From assembly GCF_004027225.2 (NCBI RefSeq), contig NW_022651112.1, forward strand, positions 1-64,000: 64,000 nucleotides of DNA, given 5' to 3'. Shown here one piece after another: positions 26,908 to 37,823 of this stretch. Source of the DNA: Strigops habroptila. Lineage: Eukaryota; Chordata; Aves; Psittaciformes; Psittacidae. Positions within the stretch are counted from its first letter, which is position 1, and each line of letters starts with the position of its first letter. The translations under genes were made by a program, and so were the position numbers. Below the pieces are notes generated by a model. It had not been told where the DNA came from, ran no database searches, and saw only the letters and a list, made by a program, of their open reading frames with translations.

Positions 26908-29900
26908 ATGGAGGAGGTGGATAAGATCCTGATCCACTCCCTACGGCAGGCGGGGACGTGAGTGGGGGCGACGGGGAGGGTGTCTTGGGGTCTATGGGGT
27001 GTGTGTGGGGATTTTGGGGGGTCTGGGGTGGGTTTGGGGGGCTCTGAAGCGGTTTGAGGGGTCTGGGGGGGGATCGGAGGTGTGGGGGGGGGACCCTGAG
27101 GGAGGTCACCGTAAGGAATTGAGGGGGGGACAATGGGGTGTGGGGGGGGACCCTAAAGAGTTTGGGGGGGGGTCACCCTAATGAATTAAGGGGGGGAACG
27201 ATGGGGTGTGGGGGGACCCTGGTAGGTTTTTGGGGGTTCAGTGGGGGGGACAATTGGGTGTGGGGGGGCGACCCTAAAGAGTTTGGAGGGGTCATCTTAG
27301 TGAATTAAGGGGGGGAACGATGGGATATGGGGGGATCCTGGTAGGTTTTGGGGGGTTCAGTGGGGGGGACCCTAAAGAGTTTGTGGGGGGGCTCTAAGGG
27401 GGAGGACAATGGAGGGGGGGGGCCCTGGTAGGTTGTGGGGGGGACCCTCAAGCGTTTGGGAGTGGAGGTTTGGGGGTCCCTGAGAGGAAATAGGGGGGAG
27501 CTTGATGAGTGTTGGGGGTGGGTCAGGGTTTGGGGATGCTTTGGGGGGGGTCCCCATGACTGTGTATGTGTGTGTCCCGCCCCCAGAGCGGTGCCCCCCG
27601 AGGTGCAGAGCGTGCGGGACCTCACCCCGGAGCTGGTGGTGGAAGCCGCCGTCCGCTGCCTCCGGGCTGTGAACCCCACTTTGGGGGCCCCCCTCAGCCC
27701 CCTCCTGCCCCCCGGCATCTCCGCACGCTTCCGACTCGCTTCCGACCTGGCTGCTGCCTGCCAGGTACCCCCAAACCCCCCTAAATACCCCCAGATCCTA
27801 AGGGGGACCCCAAAAATGAGGGTGTGACCCCCGATTCCCTCCCTTTTTACTGCTAAGAGATTGGATTTGGGGGTGGTGTTGGGTACCAGACCTTGGTACC
27901 CCCCTAAATACCCCCACATCTTAAGGGGAGACCCCAAAAATGATGGGGTGACCCCCAATTCCCTCCCTTTTTACTACTAAGAGCTGGGATTTGGGGGTGA
28001 TGTTGGGTACCACACCTTGGTACCTCCCTAAATGCCCCCATATCTTAAAGGGGGACCCCAAAAATGATGGGGTGACCCCAATTCTCCCCCTTCTCGTCAC
28101 CAGGAGCTGGGATTTGGGGGTGATGTTGGGTACCAGACCTTCCTCTACAGCTCCGAGCACGACACCCGCCGCCTCCTCCTCTTCCTAGTGGAAAAGCTGC
28201 CTCGGGATGAGAGCGAGAGCGGGACCGAGCCCCCCGGTAGGGATCTGGGGGGGTCCCCGACATGTTGGGGGGGGTTAATGGGAGTTCTGACCTCCTTTAT
28301 GGCCCTATTCCCAAGGGAAATCGGGGGCTCTGCTCCGAGCCATCGGCGCCCGCATCCGGGAGCAGTTGGGGACCCCCTGGGTGCCCCCCCTTTGTCGCAC
28401 CCCCTGGCTGCAGCGCCTGCAGGTGAGTAGTGACCCCCCCAAACTATTGAGGACCCCCCAAGCTATAGGGGACCCCTTTTAATTGGGGGGGGGGGGGGTC
28501 ATTAACCCATTCATTACCCATTAGGGCACAAGTTGCCTCCATCCCTTCACTACCTGCCCCTTAGTCCTGCCTCAAAGTGGGGGACCCCCAGGTAAGTGCT
28601 ATGGGGGGGGGGGGGGAATGGATTTAGGGGGGTCTTTTGGTGTAATGTGCTCACCCCCCCCCCCCATAGAGCTGCAGGAGTATTATGGGGGGGCTGCCCC
28701 CCCTGTGCCGGCGCAGCCCCCCCTTTCCACCAGGACCCCCCCAGCTTTACTGGAGACCCACATTGCCCAGCTCAGTGCTCGCCACGACTGGGAGGCTGAA
28801 TGGGGGGGGCCCGGCTTGGCCTCTCGTCTGCCCCCCCAGGTAAGGACCTCCCCCATTTAGGGGGAGTTTTGGGGGTCCCTATGGGTCTGACCCCCTTTTT
28901 TAAGGCTTGGGAGTGCATGTGGGGGGGGGTTATGGGGCTCTATTGGGGGGCACTATGTATCTGACCCCCCCCTTTTCACCCCATCTCAGGGATATGAGGC
29001 TGGTTTGGGGGTCCCTGTGGGTCCTTTCCGCCCCCCCCCCCGGAGTACAGGGGGAGCTGTTTATGGGGCTATTTAGGGGTCTCTATGGGGCTGCCCCCCA
29101 TTTCTCACCCTCTACAAGATGTGGGGGATCTGTTGGGATGCTTTGGGGGTCCCTATGGGACTGACCCCCCCTTTTCCTTCCTCCCCATAGGAATACATTG
29201 GTCGGAAGCGGCTCCGTGCTCGGCTCCGGGCGCTGGAGCCCCTGCGCCAAGCCTGCCCCCCCCCGGCCCCCAGGGCCCCCCCTGGACCCTGCATGGCTCC
29301 AAGAGGCTTTTGGGGCTGGGGGGGCCGGGGGGGCCCTACCAAAGGGGTCCCGCTTCACCCGCACCCAACACCTGACCCATGAGCAGGTGAGGGGCTGGAG
29401 TTGGCGGGCTGGATTTGGGGGGGCTGGGGGGTGGTTTTGGGGTGTACCCCCCCCCCCCAGGGTCTGACCTGCTCCGTCCTATAGGACCCCCAGATCCTGC
29501 TGCAGCAGATCCAGGCGGCTGCTGAGAGCCTGCACCCATCAAAGGGCCCTGAGGAGGTGAGATGTCGAGAGGGGTGTTCACTCTGGAGCCTACTGATGGC
29601 CTCAACCATGTTCTGGACCCTACCAGTGGGTCTGTTGGGGGGTGTTCTGGACCCTACCAATGGGCCTATTGGGGGGTGTTCACTCTGAACCCTACTGATG
29701 GCCTCAACCGTGTTCTGGACCCTACCAATGGGTCTGGTGGGTGTTTGTTCACTCTGAACCCTACTGATGGCCTCAACTGTGTTCTGGACCCTACCAATGG
29801 GTCCATTTGGGGATGTTCACTCTGAACCGTACTGATGGCCACAACTGTGTTCTGGACCCTACCAGTGGGTCCATTGGGGGGTGTTCACTCTGAACCCTAC

Positions 29901-32900
29901 TGATGGCCTCAACCATGTTCTGGACCCTACCAGTGGGTCTGGTGGGGGGTGTTCTGGACCCTACCAATGGGCCTATTGGGGGGTGTTCACTCTGAACCCT
30001 ACTGATGACCTCAACTGTGTTCTGGACCCTACCAATGAGCCCATTGGGGGGTGTTCACTCTGAACCCTACTGATGGCCTCAACCATGTTCTGGACCCTAC
30101 CAATGGGTCCGTTGGGGGGTGTTCACCCTGGAGCCTACTGATGGCCTCAACCATGTTCTGGACCCTACTAGTGGGTCTGTTGGGGGGTGTTCTGGACCCT
30201 ACCAGTGGGCCTATTGGGGGGTGTTCACTCTGAACCCTACTGATGGCCACAACTGTGTTCTGGACCCTACCAATGGGCCCATTGGGGGGTGTTCACTCTG
30301 AGCCCTACTGATGGCCACAACTGTGTTCTGGACCCTACCAATGGGTCCATTTGGGGATGTTCACTCTGAACCCTACTGATGGCGTCAACTGTGTTCTGGA
30401 CCCTACCAATGGGTCTGTTGGGGGGTGTTCACTCTGAACCCTACTGATGGCCTCAACCATGTTCTGGACCCTACCAATGGGCCCATTTGGGAGTGTTCAC
30501 TCTGAACCCTACTGATGACCTCAACTGTGTTCTGGACCGTACCAATGGGCCCATTGGGGAGTGTTCACTCTGAACCCTACTGATGGCCACAACTGTGTTC
30601 TGGACCCTACCAATGGGTCTGGTGGGTGTTTGTTCACTCTGAACCCTACTGATGGCCACAACCGTGTTCTGGACCCTACCAATGGGTCCGTTGGGGGGTG
30701 TTCACTCTGAACCCTACTGATGGCCTCAACCATGTTCTGGACCCTACCAATGGGTCCGTTGGGGGGTGTTCACTCTGAACCCTACTGATGGCCTCAACCA
30801 TGTTCTGGACCCTACCAATGGGCCTATTGGGGGGTGTTCACTCTGAACCCTACTGATGGCCACCCTTAGGACACAGGAGCACGTCAGGCCAGCGAGGAGG
30901 CAGCTCTGGAGCAGACCCTGGCCCAGTTGGATGCTGCAATCGAAGGCTGCCGTGGGGAGATGCGGGATGCCCAGCTCAGCCTCACCCAGGTGGGTACCAC
31001 ATGGAGGTGAATGGGGGTTCTGGGGGGGCGGTTTGGGGTACCCTGATAATGTTGTGCCCCCCCCAAAGGCAGAAGCAGAGGTGCAGCAGGGCCGCCTGGC
31101 GCTGGGGGGCCGGGAGGACACCCTTCGACTGAAGGCACAAGCAGTCGAGCTGCTCCCTGATGCTCAGAGCAACATGGCCAAGCTTCAGGTGAGGCTTTGG
31201 GGGGGCCCCCAAGAGCTGGGGGGGGGGTTGGGGGTGTATGCAAGGCTATTTGAGGCCATAGAGGGGGTTTAAGTTGGTTGGGGGGGGAGTATGTTCAACT
31301 ATAGAGGTAAATGAGGGGGTTGGGGGTGTTATAAGGGGGTTCATGGGGGGGGAAGGAGCGTTTTGGGGTGCCCTGACCCTGTTCCCAGCTGGTGGTGGAG
31401 GCGAGCAGCCGCCGCATCGTCAGCCTGGCGGGACAATGGGAACGGCACCGGGGACCCCTCCTCGCCCAGTACCGGCACCTCCGGGCCCTGCGTGACTCTG
31501 CTCAGGTAAAGGGGGGGTCCTGGGCTCTGAACCCCACTTCTTGGGGGTCCACAGGGCCCCTTTATGGGGCTTTGGGGGTCCCTAGGTCTCTCACTCGGAG
31601 GTTTTGCGGTCCTCAGGGTCCCTTTATGGTGGGTTTGGGGTCCCCAGATCTCTTCTTGGGAGGTTTTGGGGTCCCTTTATGGTGGCTTTGGGGTCCCCAG
31701 GTCTCTCCTTGGGAGGTTTTGGGGTCCCCCAGTCTCTCCCTGGGAGGTTTTGGGGTCCATTTATGGTGGCTTTGGGGTCCCCAGGTCTCTCCTTGGGAGG
31801 TTTTGGGGTCCATTTATGGTGGCTTTGGGGTCCCCAGGTCTCTCCTTGGGAGGTTTTGGGGTCCTTGGGGTCCCTTTATGTTGGGTTTGGGGGTCCCCAG
31901 GTCCCTCCCTGGTCACTTTTGGGGTGTCTGAGGACACAGGGGCTTCTCTTCCCTGGGGATTTGGGGTGCCCAGAGCCCCCCAAGTGGGTTTTAGAGTCCG
32001 TGAGGGCTCTGGGGTGCCTTTCCCAATGGGTTTGGGGTGCTCAAGTCTCTCCCTGTCAGGTATTGGGGGTCCCTGGGGTCCCCTTTCCTGTGGGTTTGGG
32101 ATGCCCAGATCCCCCCAAAGTGGGTTTGGGGGTTCCCAGGTCACTCCTTGATAGCTTTTGGGGTCCCTGGGCTCCTTTCCCAATGGATTTGGGAGCCCTC
32201 AGGTCTTTCCCTAGTAGGTTTTGGGGTCCTTGGGCCTTAATTTGGGGCCCAATCCCAGGAGGTTTGCAACCTTGGTGTCCCATTCCCAATCGTTTTGAGT
32301 CTCCGATGTCTCATTCCCGATGATTTTGAGGCTCTCGTGTCCCATTCCCAATGGTTCTGAGTCCCTCCCAGGGTGTTCGGGGGTCTCTGAAGTCCCTTCC
32401 CGCTGCACTTGGGGACCTCTGGGCCCCCCCGCAGTGGATTTGGGGTATCCCTGATCCCAGTTTCCCTCCTCTCCCAGCTGGAATCGTCGCGGCGGCTCTC
32501 GGAGATCCGGGCCCTGCACGAGCGCAGCCGCTCGGCCGCGGATGAAGCGCGGCGCAAGGAGGAGCTTTACAAGACACTGGTGAGCCCCGGGGGCTGGACC
32601 CCCAGTTCCGTCTATCGCTTCCCTATGGATGCACTTCCATCTATCGCTTCCCTATGGATGCAATTCCATCTATCCCTATGGATGCAATTTCATCTATCCC
32701 CTCCCTATGGATGCAGTTCCATCTATCGCTTCCCTATGGATGCAATTCCCTATATCCCTATGGATGCAATTTCATCTATCCCCTCCCTATGGATGCAATT
32801 CCATCTATCCCTTCCCTATGGATGCAATTCCATCTATCCCCTCCCTACGGATGCAATTCCATCTATCCCTATGGATGCAATTCCATCTATCCCTGTGGAT

Positions 32901-35900
32901 GTAATTCCATCTATCCCTTCCCTATGGATGCAATTCCATCTATCTCTGTGGATGCAATTCCATCTCTATCCCTTCCCTATGGATGCAATTCCATCTATCC
33001 CTATGGATGTAGTTTCATCTATCCCCTCCCTATGGATGTAATTCCATCTATCCCCTCCCTATGGATGCAATTCCATCTATCCCTATGGATGCAATTCCAT
33101 CTCTATCTCTTCCCTATGGATGCAATTCCATCTATCCCTATGGATGTAATTCCATCTATCCCCTCCCTACGGACGCAATTCCATCTATCCCTTCCCTATG
33201 GATGCAATTCCATCTATCCCTATGGATGCAATTCCATCTATCCCCCCTCATGGATGCAATTCCATCTGTCCCCCCCCAAGGATGCCATTCCATCTATCCC
33301 CTCCTTATGGATGCAATTCCATCTATCCCTATGGACGCAATTCCATCTGTTCCTTCCCCATGGACGCAATTCCATCTATCCCCTCCCTATGGATGCAATT
33401 CCATCTATCCCTGTGGATGTAATTCCATCTATCCCCTCCCTATGGATGCAATTCCATATATCCCCCCTCATGGATGCAATTCTATCTATCCCTATGGACG
33501 CAATTCCATCTATCCCCTCCCTATGGATGCAATTCCATCTATCCCTATGGATGCAATTCCATCTATCCCTGTGGACGCAATTCCATCTATCCCCTCCCTA
33601 TGGATACAATTCCATCTATCCCCTCCCTATGGATGCAATTCCATCTATCCCTATGGATGTAATTCCATCTACCCCCTCCCTACGGATGCAATTCCATCTA
33701 TCCCTATGGATGCCATTCCATCTATCCCCTCCCTATGGACACAATTCCATCTATCCCTATGGATGCAATTCCATCTATCCCCTCCCTATGGACACAATTC
33801 CATCTATCCCTATGGATGCCATTCCATCTATCCCCTCCGTATGGATGCATTTCTATCTATCCCTATGGATGTAATTCCATCTATCCCTATGGATGCAATT
33901 CCATCTATCCCTATGGATGCCATTCCATCTATCCCCTCCGTATGGATGCATTTCTATCTATCCCTATGGATGTAATTCCATCTATCCCTATGGATGCAAT
34001 TCCATCTATCCCTGTGGATGCCATTCCATCTCTCCCCGTGGATGCAGGTAGCGGAGCTGGAAGCGCTGCCCCGCGATGTGTCTCGTGCCGTCTATACCCA
34101 GCGCATCCTGGAGATCGTGGGCAACATCCGGAAGCAGAAGGAGGAGATCAGCAAGGTGGGGGGGTCTGGGGGGGCCCCCCTGGTCCCCAATACACCGGGG
34201 GGGGGGGCAGAGGTTTTAGGGGTACCCCCAACCCTTTAGGAGGGTCCCTAAGGCACTTCTAGAGGGGGCATCTTTGGGTGTTGGGTACCATTGGACCCTA
34301 AGGGGGTGTTTGGGGGGGAGTGTTGGGTGCACCCCCAAATGGGGAGGGGGTTTTGGGGTACCCCACACATGATGGTGTGTGTCCCCCCCCCCAGATCCTG
34401 GTGGATACGAGGGCACTGCAGAAGGAGATCAACTCCCTGGTGGGGAAGCTGGAGAGGACCTTCAGTGTCACCGATGAGCTGCTCTTCAAGGTGGGGGGGC
34501 CCATATACACTTGGGGGGGCCCATATACACTTGGGGGGGCTCCATATGCACTTGGGGGGGCCCATATACACTTGGGGGGGCTCCATATGTACTTGGGGGG
34601 CCCATATACACTTGGGGGGGCCCCATATACACTTGGGGGGCTCCATAGGCACTTGGGGGGCTCCATAGGCACTTTGGGGTGGCCCATATACACTTGGGGG
34701 GGGCTCCATATACACTTGGGGGGGCCCATATACACTTGGGGGGGCCCCATATACACTTGGGGGGGCTCCATATGCACTTGGGGGGGGCCCATATACACTT
34801 GGGGGGCTCCATAGGCACTTTGGGGGGCCCATATACACTTGGGGGGGCTCCATATACACTTGGGGGGGCTCCATATGCACTTGGGGGGGGCCCATATACA
34901 CTTGGGGGGCTCCATAGGCACTTGGGGGGGCCCATATACACTTGGGGGGGCCCCATATACACTTGCGGGGCTCCATAGGCACTTTGGGGGGCCCATATAC
35001 ACTTGGGGGGGCTCCATATGCACTTGGGGGAGGCCCGTATACACTTGGGGGGCTCCATATGCACTTGGGGGGCCCATATACACTTGGGGGGGCTCCATAT
35101 GCACTTGGGGGGGGCCCATATACACTTGGGGGGGCTCCATATGCACTTGGGGGGCCCATATACACTTGGGGGGCTCCATAGGCACTTGGAGGGGGGCCCA
35201 TATACACCTTGGGGGGGGGCGTATACACTTGGGGGGCCCATATGCACTGGGAGGGGGGCCCATATGCTCTTGGGGGGGCTCCATATGCACTTGGGGGGCT
35301 CCATATGCACTTGAGGGGGGCCCATATACACGTGGGGGAGCCTCATATACACTTGGGGTGCCCCTGGGATATGGGGGGGCAGCCCATGGGGATCAAGGTG
35401 GGATTTAGTTGGGGGGGAGCTCAGGGGCATCCCCTCTATGGGATGACCCTATTGGAAGTTTGGGACACTGGGACCCCCCCAAACTGTCCCTTGTGCCCCC
35501 CAAATTATCCCATATGCCCCCCCCAACTGTCCCATGTGTTCCCGCCCCCCAAGTTGTCCTTTGTGCCCCCCCAAATGTCCCTTGTGCCCCCCAGGATGCC
35601 AAGAGGGACGAGGTGGTGAGGAAAGCCTACAAGTACCTGGCAGCTCTACATGAGGTAATGGGGGGCTATGGGGCCTCGGGGGGGGGGGGATGAAGGGTTT
35701 TGGGGTGCAGATGGGATTGGGGGGTCCTGACCCCCCCTTTCTGCCCCCCAGAACTGTGCCCAGCTCATCCGGACCATTGAGGACACTGGGACCATCCAGA
35801 GGGAGATCCGGGACCTGGAGGAGCAGGTGGGGGTTTGGGGGGGCTTATATGGGGGGGGGGGAAATTTGGGGTGCCTATGGGGGGGCCTCCCATCTATTGG

Positions 35901-37624
35901 GGTGTCCCCCATGTCTATTGGGGTCTTAATTGACTTGTCATGTGTCCCCCCCTCTCTGTGTCCCCCCTAATTCATCACCCCCCCCAAACTTCACTCCCCA
36001 ATTCTTTGTCCCCCAAATTCACCCCCCAAACCCTTTGCCCCCCAACTCTTTGCTCCCCAAACTCTTCACCCCCCAAACCCTTTGACCCCCAAATTCACCC
36101 CCAAACTATTTGCCCCCTAAACCTTTGCTCCCCAACCCTTTGCCCCCCAAATTCACCCCCCAAACTCTTTGCCCCCCAAATCTTTGCCCTCCAAACTCTT
36201 TGTCCCAACCCCTTTGCCCCCCAAATTCACCCCCCAAATTCACCCCCCAAACCCTTTGCCCCCCAACTTTTTGCCCTCCAAACCCTTCACCCCCAAACTC
36301 TTTGCTCCCCCAACTCTTCGCCCCCCAACTCTTTGCCCCCAAACCCTTTGCCCCCCAAACTCTTCGCCCCCAAACACTTTGCCCCCCAAATTCACCCCCC
36401 AAACTCTTTGCCCCCGAAACCTTTCGCCCCCAACTCTTTGCCCCCCAAACTTTTTGCCCTCCAAACCCTTCACCCCCAAACTCTTTTTACCCCCCAACTC
36501 TTTGCCCCCAAACCCTTTGCCCCCAAATTCACCCCCAAACTTCACCCCCAACTCTTTGCCCCCCAACTTTTTGCCCCCCAAACCCTTCACCTCCAAACTG
36601 TTTGCCCCCCAACTCTTTGCCCCCAAACCCTTTGCCCCCCAAATTCACGCCCAAACCTCACCCCCAAACTCTTTGCCCCCTAAACCTTTGCCCCCCAAAT
36701 TCACCCCCCAAACTTCACCCCCAAACTCTTTGCCCCCAAACCCTTTGCCCCCCAAATTCACCCCCCCAAACTTCACCCCCAAACTCTTTGCCCTCCAAAC
36801 CCTTCACCCCCAAACTCTTTGCCCCCCAAATTCACCCCCCAAACTTCACCCCCAAACTCTTTGCCCCCTAAACCTTTGCCCCCCAAATTCACCCCCCCAA
36901 ACTTCACCCCCAAACCTTTGCCCCAAACCTTTGCCCCCCAACTCTTTGCCCCCCAAACCTTTGCCCCCCAAATTCACCCCCCAAACTTCACCCCCAAACT
37001 CTTTGCCCCCTAAACCTTTGCCCCCCCAATTCACCCCCCCAAACTTCACCCCCAAACCTTTGCCCCCAAACCTTTGCCCCCCAACTCTTTGCCCCCAAAC
37101 CTTTGCCCCCCAAATTCACCCCCCAAACTTCACCCCCAAACTCTTTGCCCCCTAAACCTTTGCCCCCCAAATTCACCCCCCCAAACTTCACCCCCAAACC
37201 TTTGCCCCCAAACCTTTGCCCCCCAACTCTTTGCCCCCAAACCTTTGCCCCCCAAATTCACCCCCCAAACTTCACCCCCAAACTCTTTGCCCCCAAACCT
37301 TTTGCCCCCCAAATTCACCCCTCAAATTCACCCCCCAAACCTCACCCCCAAACTCTTTGCCCCCAAACCTTTGCCCCCCAAACTCACCCCCCAAACTTCA
37401 CCCCCAAACTCTTTGCCCCCCAACTCTTTGCCCCCCCAAACTTCACCCCCAAACCCTTCCCCCCCATTTCCTACCCCCCCATCGCCCCCAAACCCACGTT
37501 GCCCCCCCAGATCGAGGGCGAGACGAGCGCCAAGCCCCCCGCCAGCCTCGAGCGCATCCTCAGCGACTGCCGGGCGCTGCGGGAGGAGAACGCGCTGCTG
37601 GCGGCACGGGCCCGGCGCGCCTGA
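26908..37624 (+). CDS. CCDC22: CCDC22, COMMD/CCC-complex scaffold (complete, 17 exons)
   Basis: CCDC22 joins COMMD proteins and CCDC93 in the CCC complex, acting with Retriever and WASH in endosomal recycling. Exons: 26908-26957, 27587-27764, 28104-28236, 28316-28422, 28525-28591, 28670-28839, 29191-29386, 29485-29556, 30870-30989, 31069-31188, 31389-31505, 32478-32579, 34048-34155, 34395-34490, 35595-35654, 35752-35826, 37511-37624. The N-terminus (MEEVDKILIHSLRQAGT) forms the calponin-homology-like NN domain. The C-terminal half is coiled coil with the near-invariant SRAVYTQRILEIVGNIRKQK. The total is 627 codons, the human length, if one base in exon 29191-29386 is discounted: its two halves are in frames offset by one around C/G runs at 29255-29285. 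The tail faces FOXP3. Confidence 0.97.
27000..27470. repeat. G-rich degenerate repeat in CCDC22 intron 1
   Basis: Repeated GGGGGGACCCTAAAGAGTTT and GGGGGGAACGATGGG phrases. Confidence 0.7.
27765..28103. repeat. 123-bp tandem units containing part of CCDC22 exon 3
   Basis: Two intronic units (about 27828-27950 and 27951-28073) precede the true exon 3 at 28104. Each contains a copy of its first 40 or so bases (GCTGGGATTTGGGGGTGATG, TTGGGTACCA), preceded by a pyrimidine tract and AG and followed by GGTACC. The last unit merges into the real exon. Confidence 0.9.
29557..30865. repeat. 68-bp minisatellite in CCDC22 intron
   Basis: About 20 copies of a 68-bp unit containing GTTCACTCTGAACCCTACTG, ATGGCCTCAACCATGTTCTG and GACCCTACCAATGGGTC. 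The final unit runs into the acceptor of exon 30870-30989. Confidence 0.93.
31540..32460. repeat. minisatellite GGGAGGTTTTGGGGTCC
   Basis: Units of about 50-55 bp with TCTCTCCTTGGGAGGTTTTG and TTTATGGTGGCTTTGGGG, more degenerate to the right. Confidence 0.88.
32590..34045. repeat. minisatellite CCCTATGGATGCAATTCCAT
   Basis: About 50-60 units of 24 and 30 bp (GATGCAATTCCATCTATCCC). The array reaches the acceptor of exon 34048-34155, whose AG lies inside a GGATGCAG unit. Confidence 0.95.
34491..35360. repeat. 20-21-bp minisatellite CCCATATACACTTGGGGGG
   Basis: About 40 units, starting directly at the donor of exon 34395-34490, alternating CATATACACTTGGGGGG and CATATGCACTTGGGGGG. Confidence 0.93.
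35960..37500. repeat. minisatellite CCAAACTCTTTGCCCCC
   Basis: About 1.5 kb of units such as CAAACTCTTTGCCCCCCAA and AATTCACCCCCCAAACTTCA, in the last CCDC22 intron up to the acceptor of exon 17. Confidence 0.93.
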
Positions 37625-37823
37625 ACCCCCAAACGGGGGGGTCCCCAAAACACCCCCCCCCAATACACCCCCACTGTGAAACCGTCCCTTTATGCTTCCA
37701 ATAGAGCCCCAATGCAGCCATGTGGGGGGGTCGTCTTCATTGGAATGGGGGGGATTTAGGGGGACCTCCCCCCCTCCCCTCCATTTCCCGTCTACCCCAG
37801 TGTGATTTGGGGGACCCCCCCCC

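Noticed and set aside
25428-26932. Long Pro/His/Ile frames in all three plus frames before CCDC22
   Set aside because: They are produced by the 21-bp array; parallel frames in every phase show a lack of coding constraint.
32409-33975. Collagen-like or antigen-like repeat frames (SIYPYGCN, MDAIPSIP)
   Set aside because: They are the CCDC22 intron minisatellite read in three frames, bounded by well-supported exons.
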